The notes under the pieces were generated by a model. That model saw only the letters and a list, made by a program, of their open reading frames with translations, searched no databases and was not told the DNA's origin. Shown piece after piece: positions 9,759-17,921 of a DNA stretch of 64,000 bases; the first letter of the stretch is position 1; each line of letters begins with the position of its first letter. Source of the stretch: Saprospiraceae bacterium (GTDB taxonomy: Bacteria > Bacteroidota > Bacteroidia > Chitinophagales > Saprospiraceae); the NCBI GenBank assembly GCA_016722295.1, contig JADKGL010000037.1:372001-436000 (forward strand). Reading direction: 5' to 3'. Both the position numbers and the translations under genes were made by a program.

Positions 9759-12200
9759 TTATTTATCATCTACTCCTTTTAATATTTCCAAAATTTCAAC
9801 TCGCCGTTCATAAGCTGCTTTCAAACTGTAAACAGAATTTCGAACATCCTCAATACTATCGCTCACATCAATTGATGCTTGAGATTCTCCAAATGGGATT
9901 TCCTTTATTTTTAAATTTTCACCTTTAATGAATGGATGAAAATTACCATTATTGTAGCGATTAAATTCATTGCGAATAGAATTTACCCTTCGAGATGATA
10001 AATGTTGATTATATTCAGATTTTGCTCTTGGTGAAGAATATCCTTTTAAGAATATATCAATAGAATGACCTTCTTCCAAAATAATCACAAGTTTATCCAT
10101 GAATAAATTCAACTTCTCTGCATTCAATTTTACATTGTGATCAAAAAATGTATCTATATCTAATAAAGCTTTTGAACGTTGAGGCTCAGAGAGGATATTT
10201 GTAAATTCATACATATATATCCCTTTTTTATTCAAATAATCTCTGTAAATATTTGAAAAAAGTACATTCGTTGTATCAGATTCTGATTTAGGATTTGGGG
10301 TATCATTATCAAAAAATAGTTTAATAGGTAAAAGCCTTCTAAGTTCAGCAATAGCAGTCAACTCTAAAAACATTTTGCGATTTAAAATTGATTCATTTGC
10401 TGTCTCTTGTGGGGTGATTAAAAGCGTATCAGAATCATATTTATTCTTACTTGCGATAATCTGGTATTCAGTGCCTTTCAGAATTTTAAAACTGAAAAAA
10501 TTCGTATCAGTTTTTACCAACTCGCTAATTAACTTGTTATTTATTTTATCCCAAACCTGTAGCTTAACGCCACGCAATGCGATATTAGTGGTTTTTTCAA
10601 AAGTACTTACATTGAGCTCTTTAATTTGTGTCAAATATAGATTTTTTGTAATCTTACCAAAATCTTTTGGATCGATGGTTGAAAAATCTATCGTATCAGA
10701 AACGAAGCCATTTTTTGTGGCAATTATTCTATATTTTTTATCTTCAGTTATTTTAAGATTAAAATTTGAACCTTTCTCATTAGTTTGTGAAAAAATGACC
10801 GCGCCTTTTTCATCTAATTCTTGCACTGTAACAGTTGTTCCATTTATTGCTAAACTATCAAAAGCATCAAAAGTAAACACTTCCAAATCGATAGTAGCAG
10901 GTATTAAACTTACTTTATACAAATCAAAACAGCATGCTTTAAGTGTTTCATCAATATATCGACTTCCTGGTCTATTAGATGCTAGATAACCATTTCGCGC
11001 AGCACTATCAATCGAAAAACTTAAATCATCATAGGAAGTATTTACACTTGCACCTAAATTGAGTATGTGAATTGAATCTTTTGGTGCAAAAAAGTACTTA
11101 AAGATATCTAAACCTCCAAAACCTGAATAACCATCACTACTAAAATACAATACATTTCTACGCGCATTATAATATGGTGAATACTCATTACCTATTGTAT
11201 TAATAGTTTCCATATTTTCTGGAATAGTTACCTCATCTTCACTGGTAAAAACAGAAGAGTAAATATCTGTGCCTCCTTTCCCAAGTTTTCGATCACTAAC
11301 AAAATAAAGTTTCAACTTTCCAGTGAGAGGATCTAATGTTACATGAGGTTGTGTATTGTTACTATTCGGTGCATTAATAGTTGAATTAAGCTTTTTTGAT
11401 GCACTCCAAGTCTCACCAAGTTTTACTTTCGTGTATATTGAACATGTTAATTGAGTTGAATTCTCAAGATAATCACATTTAGAAAAAAAAATACGAGAAC
11501 CATCTGGAGTAAAACTAATGTGAGCAACATTTGAATTCGCATCAATTAGACCTTTTTCAATATCTTGTGATTCCTGATTTTGTTCACTAAATTTAATAAT
11601 TCGAGATCCCTTTTTTATTGGATCTGATTTTTTATCATTTTCATCATACCTCATGGTAGTTACATACAATGAATTCTTATAAAACGTTACATTCATCTCG
11701 TTCTGGTCTGAATTCACTTTTGAATTTATTGGCTGTATTTTAATTAAAGGATCTTTCTTATTATTATTTGCCTTAGCCCATTGAGCACTTGCTAGACCTG
11801 CCTTGGCCAAAGTTCGAATAGTATCGTTATCTCCAAGTGCTAAGTATTTGTTATAAAATGAAACAGCATCATTATACTTTGATTGTTTGGCACAGACTTC
11901 GCCTAAATAATATAAAATTTCAGGATTTTCTTCATCCATCTTTGTATTAATAATATCTCTATAATAAGATTCAGATACAGCAAAGGCATTTAATTTTCTA
12001 GCACTCTCCGCAGCCAAATAACGCAAAGAATCAGTACTAATTTCATAGGCTAAAGCTTTCTCAATAAAATAAACTGCGTTATAATGATCGTCCTCAACAA
12101 TAGCTTTATTTATTAATTCTAAATGCTGTTTATAAGACTGACTAATTCCAAATTGAAAATTCAGTAAAATAAATATATATAATCCTAATTTTTTTAACAT
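9759..12200 (-). CDS. TPR/PD40/OmpA-family outer membrane protein (copy 1)
   Basis: About 813 residues from the ATG at 12200 (MLKKLGLYIFILLNFQFG, signal peptide). A longer reading from 12260 would overlap the upstream PorP/SprF gene and put 20 odd residues before the signal peptide. Order of domains: TPR-like helices, PD40 propeller repeats (YFVSDRKLGKGGTDIYS, YFSSDGYSGFGGLDIFKY), carboxypeptidase-regulatory-like domains, and a C-terminal OmpA-like domain (FLKGYSSPRAKSEYNQHLSSRR). The family is thought to anchor PorP/SprF-type barrels to peptidoglycan. It starts 16 bases after 12217-13233 and ends about 10 bases before the PKD gene start. It lacks the large insert seen in the second copy at 1942-4857. 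Confidence 0.88.
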   Translation of the reverse strand: MLKKLGLYIFILLNFQFGISQSYKQHLELINKAIVEDDHYNAVYFIEKALAYEISTDSLRYLAAESARKLNAFAVSESYYRDIINTKMDEENPEILYYLGEVCAKQSKYNDAVSFYNKYLALGDNDTIRTLAKAGLASAQWAKANNNKKDPLIKIQPINSKVNSDQNEMNVTFYKNSLYVTTMRYDENDKKSDPIKKGSRIIKFSEQNQESQDIEKGLIDANSNVAHISFTPDGSRIFFSKCDYLENSTQLTCSIYTKVKLGETWSASKKLNSTINAPNSNNTQPHVTLDPLTGKLKLYFVSDRKLGKGGTDIYSSVFTSEDEVTIPENMETINTIGNEYSPYYNARRNVLYFSSDGYSGFGGLDIFKYFFAPKDSIHILNLGASVNTSYDDLSFSIDSAARNGYLASNRPGSRYIDETLKACCFDLYKVSLIPATIDLEVFTFDAFDSLAINGTTVTVQELDEKGAVIFSQTNEKGSNFNLKITEDKKYRIIATKNGFVSDTIDFSTIDPKDFGKITKNLYLTQIKELNVSTFEKTTNIALRGVKLQVWDKINNKLISELVKTDTNFFSFKILKGTEYQIIASKNKYDSDTLLITPQETANESILNRKMFLELTAIAELRRLLPIKLFFDNDTPNPKSESDTTNVLFSNIYRDYLNKKGIYMYEFTNILSEPQRSKALLDIDTFFDHNVKLNAEKLNLFMDKLVIILEEGHSIDIFLKGYSSPRAKSEYNQHLSSRRVNSIRNEFNRYNNGNFHPFIKGENLKIKEIPFGESQASIDVSDSIEDVRNSVYSLKAAYERRVEILEILKGVDDK

Positions 12201-12216
12201 TTTTGGTTCAATTATT

Positions 12217-13233
12217 TTAATAAATTGGACATTTCTTAAAAATTCCAGAAGGTTGTACACTTCTGAATATGTACTGTAGTGCTAATTCAGGGCCTCCGCG
12301 TTTATTTGTCGCTGTTTTAAATGCTGAGGTATTGATGTCGAAAGATCCCGATATCAACCAATTGTTATACTCAAATCCTAAACTTGGGATTATCGCATCA
12401 TTAATTCTCATTCCAGCTCCAACTAGTACATTTAAAAGTTGACCTGGCTTTTTATTAGCATAAAACCTGATTTTTCCTACTACATTTTGCTCCCTATAAT
12501 CTTCTTGCATTTGAAGTTGAGCTGCAACAATAAAATCAAGTGAACTCGCAATAGCTATCTGCCCAGCTCCAGAGTAAACTACTCGATATGGCAAATTAGC
12601 TTTAATTGCACTTGCTCCATAAAAATTTTGATTTGGCTTGTTCAAATGAAATATACTTCCTCCGATAGTTAGTCCTGTACGTTTACTATGTCTATACGCA
12701 TAATTAATTCCAGTTCCAATGTCCATAAAAAATTTACCCGATTGATTAAAACTCTCTCTAGTACCAATACTTGGATCAAATCGGTCGCCATTCCACTGTA
12801 CATCCCATCGCAATAGTTCACTTGACAATCTACGTTGTGCTCCTCCGACATTAAATCCAACAGAAACAATATTTTTAGAGTTTAATGACCTTGAATAAGC
12901 AATTTCTGCCATAATTTTTGCCATCGCTAGTTTAGAATCACCAGCTTGATCATAATCAACTCCAAACCCTAATCCAATTTGATCCTTTTTCCCTTTCAAT
13001 AAAATCTTTGTATCGTACAATAGAGAAACAGTTAAATATGGTACCGGTACCGACAACCATTGATGTCGATAATTTGCTCCAAATCTATGATCTCCATCAT
13101 AAAAGGAAACTAAAGCAGGATTTGCACTTTGGTGATTGTATAAAAACTGCGAAAAATGTAAATCCTGGGAGTACAATTCCCCAACACATAGTTTAAATAA
13201 ACCAAACACCATCAATATTTTGACTCTAATCAT
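12217..13233 (-). CDS. PorP/SprF family type IX secretion system membrane protein (copy 1)
   Basis: About 338 residues, an outer membrane barrel of the PorP/SprF family: signal peptide (MIRVKILMVFGLFKLCVG), then SQDLHFSQFLYNHQSANPAL, NYRHQW, a central FHLNKPNQNFYG and a C-terminal NKRGGPELALQYIF. The frame is open up to 13359, but the ATG at 13233 starts directly at the signal peptide, and a promoter-like box at 13326-13333 lies downstream of the longer start, so the shorter start is preferred. It is first in the operon with the OmpA-type and PKD genes. It resembles 4876-5916 throughout, with clear sequence divergence, pointing to an old duplication of the whole module. Confidence 0.9.
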   Translation of the reverse strand: MIRVKILMVFGLFKLCVGELYSQDLHFSQFLYNHQSANPALVSFYDGDHRFGANYRHQWLSVPVPYLTVSLLYDTKILLKGKKDQIGLGFGVDYDQAGDSKLAMAKIMAEIAYSRSLNSKNIVSVGFNVGGAQRRLSSELLRWDVQWNGDRFDPSIGTRESFNQSGKFFMDIGTGINYAYRHSKRTGLTIGGSIFHLNKPNQNFYGASAIKANLPYRVVYSGAGQIAIASSLDFIVAAQLQMQEDYREQNVVGKIRFYANKKPGQLLNVLVGAGMRINDAIIPSLGFEYNNWLISGSFDINTSAFKTATNKRGGPELALQYIFRSVQPSGIFKKCPIY

Positions 13234-13325
13234 TTTTTTGAAAAATAAAATTAAATAATGTGTTGACCTGAAAATTCCGAATATTTGCGGGAGCATGTAA
13301 AAATAATTACTATTTTTAACACTGG

Positions 13326-13333
13326 CAAAGATA
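13326..13333 (-). promoter_or_regulatory. Putative -7 promoter box (TATCTTTG) for the first PorP/SprF module
   Basis: TATCTTTG on the minus strand fits TAnnTTTG. It lies about 93 bases upstream of the ATG at 13233, so the leader would be about 85 nt. This placement argues against the longer open reading start at 13359. The divergent gene 13413-13790 starts 80 bases away on the other strand. Confidence 0.45.
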
Positions 13334-13412
13334 GTGCAAAATATATTTTTTATATACATATTTGCATAATTTTAATACAAGTCATCTATTTAACTACAAA
13401 TCAACACGTTAT

Positions 13413-13790
13413 ATGAAATTAAGATTTTCAAAAAATTCAGTTCGACTTAGATTATCTAAAGGAGAAATCGACTATTTGTCTAAAAATGGCAATATATACG
13501 AACATATTCAGTTTGGTCCTTCCACAGAGCAACTATTTACGTATTGCATTGAACAAGTAGATTCTCAAAAATATAGCTTTTCGATTAACGAAAAAAGAGC
13601 AACCGTATTCATGCCAAAAACAGAATGTGTCGAATGGTGCAATTCGGACACAATTGTCGGGAAAGATGCAACCCTAGATTTTGAAACTGGCAGTTTTTAT
13701 ATTCTTCTGGAGAAAGATTTTCAATGCTTAACTCCTAGAAAAAATGAGGACGAATCAGATAATTTTGAAAATCCAAACAAATCTTGCTAA
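13413..13790 (+). CDS. Small conserved protein, DUF7009-like, next to fdhD
   Basis: 125 residues from MKLRFSKNSVRLRLSKGEID. The frame runs open from 13362, but this ATG matches the way the family begins: a short basic strand with the RLRLSK pattern. From memory it resembles a small Bacteroidota family labelled DUF7009; its biochemical function is not known to me. There is no signal peptide or membrane segment. It ends two bases before the ATG of fdhD, so the two are almost surely co-transcribed. Because fdhD and mobA follow, a role near molybdoenzyme maturation is plausible, by context only. Confidence 0.7.
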   Translation: MKLRFSKNSVRLRLSKGEIDYLSKNGNIYEHIQFGPSTEQLFTYCIEQVDSQKYSFSINEKRATVFMPKTECVEWCNSDTIVGKDATLDFETGSFYILLEKDFQCLTPRKNEDESDNFENPNKSC

Positions 13791-13792
13791 AA

Positions 13793-14632
13793 ATGCTCTT
13801 AGGCACAAGCATCAATAAAACACAAAAGTTACAATCGCAATCAATTTTTGATGACTCAATATGCATAGAAGAACCACTTGAAATCATAATCGAATATTAC
13901 TTCCAAAATCTTAAAAAGAGAGAAGCAATATCTATTACAATGAGAACACCAGGCAATGAAGCTGAGCTTGCTCTAGGATTTCTTTATACTGAAGGAGTAA
14001 TAGACTCAATAAACGAGGTTGAAAAGATAAGTACAAGTTTTGATTGCAATGATATTGAAGGCCGAAGCCAACAATGTATCGTTACTTTACAAAAAAGTAA
14101 GATATTTCAAATTGATAAAATCAAAAGACATTTTTATGCTAATTCTAGTTGTGGTGTATGTGGTAAAACAAGTATTGATTTAAGTCTAGAAAGTTGCCCA
14201 TATATACTCATAAAAGATTTTCCACAAATCACCAAACAAACTATTCTTAAGTTGCCGCATACATTAAGAAATTCTCAAGCTTTATTTGTCCAAACTGGAG
14301 GATGTCATGGTGTTGCTCTGTTTAATACAAATGGCGACCTAATCAAGGTGATGGAAGATATTGGGAGACATAATGCTATGGACAAATTGATCGGTTATAT
14401 ACTTAAAGAAAAATTAGCTCCACTCCAAAATCATGTAATTGTAGTAAGTGGCAGAGCAAGCTTTGAGTTGATACAAAAGTCATTAACAGTAGCTTGTAGT
14501 ATTTTTGTTGCCGTTGGAGCGCCATCGAGCTTAGCTATCTCAATCGCAAAGGAATTTAACATGAGTCTTATTGGTTTTACTAAAGATACGGAAGCTAATA
14601 TTTACTGCAACCCACAGCGCATCATAGAATGA
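13793..14632 (+). CDS. fdhD: Formate dehydrogenase accessory sulfurtransferase FdhD
   Basis: About 279 residues. FdhD takes sulfur from a cysteine desulfurase and passes it to the molybdenum cofactor of formate dehydrogenase-type enzymes in the cytoplasm. The catalytic CxxC is present in SSCGVCGK (Cys120 and Cys123 from this start). Other family blocks are MRTPGNEAELALGFLYTEG, TGGCHGVALF and EDIGRHNAMDKLIG. A TTG start at 13784 is possible, but the ATG at 13793 follows the upstream stop directly. The stop overlaps the mobA start by four bases (ATGA), a sign of translational coupling. No molybdoenzyme gene is in the window, so the client enzyme must be elsewhere. Confidence 0.95.
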   Translation: MLLGTSINKTQKLQSQSIFDDSICIEEPLEIIIEYYFQNLKKREAISITMRTPGNEAELALGFLYTEGVIDSINEVEKISTSFDCNDIEGRSQQCIVTLQKSKIFQIDKIKRHFYANSSCGVCGKTSIDLSLESCPYILIKDFPQITKQTILKLPHTLRNSQALFVQTGGCHGVALFNTNGDLIKVMEDIGRHNAMDKLIGYILKEKLAPLQNHVIVVSGRASFELIQKSLTVACSIFVAVGAPSSLAISIAKEFNMSLIGFTKDTEANIYCNPQRIIE

Positions 14633-15213
14633 AACTAAAAGGCCTCTTACTCTGTGGTGGAAGAAGCTCACGTTTAGGTTTAGATAAATCTTTGCTAGAA
14701 ATTGATGGTCAACAGGTATACAATCGTTGGATTGAATATTTCACTTCTTTTCAAATTGATTTATACATTTCTTGTAAGCCAGAGCAAGTTTCAAATTACA
14801 ATCATCATTTAATTATTGTGGACAAGCATGATCAATTAGGTCCTTTATCTGGACTTGTTGCTGCTATCCACAACGATGCATCATGCCACTGGTTTATTGT
14901 AAGTGTTGATCTACTCTATATCACTAAAAATGATATTAACTACTTACTATCAAAGTATAAAAAGGAATATTTTGCATGTTGTTTTCAAGATGCTAATTCA
15001 ATCATCTACCCATTATTTAGTCTGATTTCCCCTTCAATGCATACATATATTCAAGAACACTTGCTTCTACCTAATCCTTCAATAAAAAAAATACTATCGC
15101 ATCCAAATGTACAAAAACTCCATGCCCTTTTTGATAATAGTTTAGTTTCAATCAATACATCAATGGATCTAAAAAACTACCTACATTTTCTCGACCAAAT
15201 ACAGGGAGAATAA
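14629..15213 (+). CDS. mobA: Molybdenum cofactor guanylyltransferase MobA-like
   Basis: 194 residues of the MobA nucleotidyltransferase family, which attaches GMP to molybdopterin to form the bis-MGD cofactor (some members transfer CMP or act on other substrates). The signature loop LLLCGGRSSRLGLDKSLL is intact, as is QLGPLSGLVAAI. The metal-binding Asp region reads VSVDLLYI rather than the usual CDMPF, so the Asp is kept but the Pro after it is lost. It overlaps fdhD by four bases. Its last 62 bases overlap the 3' end of the converging NTPase gene at 15152-15658. Confidence 0.88.
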   Translation: MKLKGLLLCGGRSSRLGLDKSLLEIDGQQVYNRWIEYFTSFQIDLYISCKPEQVSNYNHHLIIVDKHDQLGPLSGLVAAIHNDASCHWFIVSVDLLYITKNDINYLLSKYKKEYFACCFQDANSIIYPLFSLISPSMHTYIQEHLLLPNPSIKKILSHPNVQKLHALFDNSLVSINTSMDLKNYLHFLDQIQGE

Positions 15214-15658
15214 TATTATGCTCACTAATGTATTTAGATCTAAACATCTCCACTAAGCTTGGCCTAATCACAAGCAAAATATGAGTATTTATACTTTTCG
15301 AAGTTTGTACAACCGCATCACTAATATGAGGCATTAATCCTTTATTACTTTCCTCCAATAAACCCCACTCATCAATAATTGTAAGTTTATTTTTTAAAGT
15401 AGAATCATTAATAATAGTTGCTCCAATTAGAAAGCTCCTTTTTAAAAAAGTAAATCTGCCAATAGTTTCACATTCTTCAACGCTACTAAAGTGAACTTCG
15501 TGTATATGAAATTGATTAGATTGAAGATCAACTATTTGTCTCTGATTATTCCTCTCTAGACATACTATTCCACCAACATTCTTGTTTAAAGAAAATTTAT
15601 TATACAAAAAAGTTGATTTTCCTGTTTGCTTTTCTCCTGAAAATAATATTAATGACAT
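15152..15658 (-). CDS. THEP1-like P-loop nucleoside-triphosphatase
   Basis: 168 residues. The Walker A loop is at the N-terminus (GEKQTGKST) and a Walker B-like stretch is LTIIDEWGLLE. The spacing of KNVGGIVCLE, ETIGRFTF and the C-terminal VIRPSLVEMF matches the THEP1/DUF265 type of small NTPase. It probably hydrolyses NTPs; the process it drives is unknown. It starts one base from the end of the polytopic membrane protein 15658-16644, so the two likely work together. Its 3' end overlaps mobA on the opposite strand. An alternative is a MobB-like or transport-linked ATPase role; the sequence alone does not decide. Confidence 0.75.
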   Translation of the reverse strand: MSLILFSGEKQTGKSTFLYNKFSLNKNVGGIVCLERNNQRQIVDLQSNQFHIHEVHFSSVEECETIGRFTFLKRSFLIGATIINDSTLKNKLTIIDEWGLLEESNKGLMPHISDAVVQTSKSINTHILLVIRPSLVEMFRSKYISEHNIILPVFGRENVGSFLDPLMY

Positions 15659-16644
15659 TATTTGTAACTGAGAATATTAATAATTAAATATGTAATAAAA
15701 TAATAAATTCTATTTAGACCTTTTTTGTGCTGCGAATTCTTCCAAGTATAATTTAGTATTCCTTTTAATACAGGAAAAAACAATTTCAACTCTTCTATAC
15801 GCGATTTGTGTTGTACCGCTTTTTGACTCATGAATGAGTTTACAAAATACTGCAGCAAAGGATTAATCATAAAATACCATACACAAAGCAATATCATTGT
15901 ACGTAGAAGATAATGAAATAATGAACTCGAATCTCCTACATAAAGCAAATAACAACTAGGAATCAAAAAAATTAGCAGTATCAAAATAACTTTAAAATTA
16001 CTTTTTTGAGTCTTTTCAAACTTTACTTCTTCAAGAGACGTTAATGATATTGGAACAAATTTTAAAAGTTTAATCTTTTGTAAAAAGGAATAGAGCCATA
16101 TTGAAATTAGAAAAGCTGCACATACATAAATAGCATAATAAAAAACCAAAGCCATTTGCAAACCATGTGAATTTGCTATACCAAACGTTTCAGGAATAAG
16201 CTTATCTATAAACGCAGAAACTGATTTCCAAAAAGTCATGCCTCCAAAAATAGTTAACGTAACTATTTTATGTGTAGCAGTTTCAAAATAAGCAATCAAA
16301 ACTGTTGTAAGAATTGTGATGTAATTAAATGAAAAAAGTCTATAGATTACATATCCAACAACACCCTGAAAACCAACTGAAAAATACGAACTGAGACTAG
16401 AGTGAGGACTTAACGTAAATTTGATTATAAGAACAGTTGCCAATGATTGAAAAAAGATAGCTCTGTTTACCTTACAATAAAAAAGAATAAGTGTTAGAAT
16501 TGAAACTGAAATCCCACACAAAAACAATCCAGAAAATGGCACTTTCAATGCATGCAATATACCACCAAGTCCACATTCACTTAATGCCCAAAAGGCAGTT
16601 AATCTAAAGACAGCTGTGCTTGGATCAAACTCAGCTATTTTCAT
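15658..16644 (-). CDS. Polytopic inner membrane protein of unknown function, ECF-transporter-like look
   Basis: 328 residues with about eight hydrophobic segments: five in the first ~150 residues, then three more at about 170-275. The N-terminal half has conserved-looking Gly/Pro patches in membrane segments (SECGLGGILHALKVPFSGL; LSPHSSLSSYFSVGFQG), which recall S-component-type substrate-binding membrane proteins. The C-terminal half (LFHYLLRTMILL...NPLLQYFVNSF) could be a second module. I cannot name a family. The P-loop NTPase gene 15152-15658 touches its 3' end and gldC ends two bases before its start. A transporter energised by that NTPase is a reasonable inference, not shown. Confidence 0.7.
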   Translation of the reverse strand: MKIAEFDPSTAVFRLTAFWALSECGLGGILHALKVPFSGLFLCGISVSILTLILFYCKVNRAIFFQSLATVLIIKFTLSPHSSLSSYFSVGFQGVVGYVIYRLFSFNYITILTTVLIAYFETATHKIVTLTIFGGMTFWKSVSAFIDKLIPETFGIANSHGLQMALVFYYAIYVCAAFLISIWLYSFLQKIKLLKFVPISLTSLEEVKFEKTQKSNFKVILILLIFLIPSCYLLYVGDSSSLFHYLLRTMILLCVWYFMINPLLQYFVNSFMSQKAVQHKSRIEELKLFFPVLKGILNYTWKNSQHKKGLNRIYYFITYLIINILSYK

Positions 16645-16645
16645 C

Positions 16646-16981
16646 TCAAGATTTTGGTGCTATTACTTCAGTCTCTTCTCCAAAAAACTGAGCAAAATTT
16701 TTGATATGATTTGCTAATACTTGATTATTTGTAGAGTTATAGTAAGTATCTGCCAAAGAACTTAGCGTATTATAAATTAATTTGTCCATCTCATTTACTT
16801 GAAGTTCTTTAGTCCAAAGATCTAATTTTAGCGTATCTTTTGACTCCTTGTCTAGTACAGAAAGAAGAAAAGCTTTTGCTTCTGTTTCTTTTTGACCTTC
16901 TTCTGCAGACCAAATAATTTTTTCAGGAATATTTTTATCATCTAAATGTACCTGAAAATTAATATTCGAAACTCGACCCAT
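16646..16981 (-). CDS. gldC: Gliding motility protein GldC
   Basis: 111 residues, cytoplasmic, no signal peptide. The pattern FQVHLDDKNIPEKIIWSAEEG...AKAFLLSVLD...LKLDLWTKELQVNEMDKL...LADTY is that of GldC from gliding Bacteroidota, where it supports gliding but is not essential to the machine. The open frame extends to 17032, but the ATG at 16981 begins at the conserved part and sits four bases after the DUF4249 gene stop. The usual partner gldB is not beside it here. It sits inside an operon with a TonB receptor pair upstream and a membrane protein downstream. Confidence 0.9.
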   Translation of the reverse strand: MGRVSNINFQVHLDDKNIPEKIIWSAEEGQKETEAKAFLLSVLDKESKDTLKLDLWTKELQVNEMDKLIYNTLSSLADTYYNSTNNQVLANHIKNFAQFFGEETEVIAPKS

Positions 16982-16985
16982 ATAT

Positions 16986-17921
16986 TTATTTTGGTATTGC
17001 GATTTTATAATTTTTACAATGATAAGCCCCAAATATACCTAATCCATTTTTAATATTTGATTCTATCCTAACATAATTTGCAAAAGGACCTTGTCTCGTC
17101 CTGCTAACTTCTAATGTATTCCAAAAATTGAAATGTGCTTCATCTAAATTACACCATTTTAACGTAATTGTATCGCCTTTTTTAAAATATCCATAAGATT
17201 CATTAAAATCATCATCTTGTGATTGAGCATTTTGCAAAGTAAACTTAAATTCTTTTCCATCAAAAAAAGCATCATCGGTAACAGATTGAAAATTAGCTTT
17301 AAAAGTTCCATCACCAGTAGCTACAAAATATCGATAAAAATTTTTCTCATTTGGTAAATCAGAAATTGTACAAAATAGCTGTAAAAATGAATCGAGTGCT
17401 TTTCCTGGGGTTGGTTCAAACCAAAATGAATCAATTGGCACTAAATTTGGCATACTTGTTTTACCAGACAAAACTGTCTGATCCACCTGAACATTAATTT
17501 CATATGTATTTCCAATTTGTGGCTTAATACTATTTAAAATATCTACATAAACACAAATATCAAGTTTAATAGAATCAACATCAATACCTAATACTTTTGC
17601 TACACTTTCTTTTAGGTCAGGAGTAAGACTAGCGAAACAAACCTCTTGCAATTTCACAGTATCACTATTATGCAATATTTTGACACTGGCTCCAGAAATA
17701 AATGATTGTAATAAATCTGCTTGAGAAAATTTACTATAGAACCCTAACGTTTTTGTAATCAATGCATAAGTTGGAAGAGCCTCATTCCCCAATTCTATGT
17801 AAGATTCTACTACAAATTTAGGGTTACTATTGGTGTCTTCTGGAGAAATCTCTTCTTCACATGAATACATTGATATACTAAACAAAATTAAAATAAACGA
17901 ATAGTCTCTTAATTTCCTCAT
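16986..17921 (-). CDS. DUF4249 family lipoprotein paired with TonB receptor
   Basis: About 311 residues. A lipoprotein signal peptide ends in SISMYSC, so Cys should be lipidated. DUF4249 proteins are encoded next to TonB-dependent receptors in Bacteroidota, and that is the case here: the ATG at 17921 overlaps the receptor stop at 17918 by four bases. Features include NPKFVVESYIE near the N-terminus, beta-rich middle strands and a NFWNTLEVSRTRQGPF motif near the end. It is presumed to be a surface or periplasmic partner of the receptor; the ligand is unknown. Confidence 0.85.
   Translation of the reverse strand: MRKLRDYSFILILFSISMYSCEEEISPEDTNSNPKFVVESYIELGNEALPTYALITKTLGFYSKFSQADLLQSFISGASVKILHNSDTVKLQEVCFASLTPDLKESVAKVLGIDVDSIKLDICVYVDILNSIKPQIGNTYEINVQVDQTVLSGKTSMPNLVPIDSFWFEPTPGKALDSFLQLFCTISDLPNEKNFYRYFVATGDGTFKANFQSVTDDAFFDGKEFKFTLQNAQSQDDDFNESYGYFKKGDTITLKWCNLDEAHFNFWNTLEVSRTRQGPFANYVRIESNIKNGLGIFGAYHCKNYKIAIPK

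Noticed and set aside
10375..10989. A 204-residue open frame on the plus strand
   Set aside because: It lies wholly antisense to the OmpA-type gene 9759-12200, whose domains are clear, and has no family features itself.
13234..13359. N-terminal extension of the first PorP/SprF gene
   Set aside because: It would put 42 residues before a clean signal peptide and start upstream of the likely promoter box.
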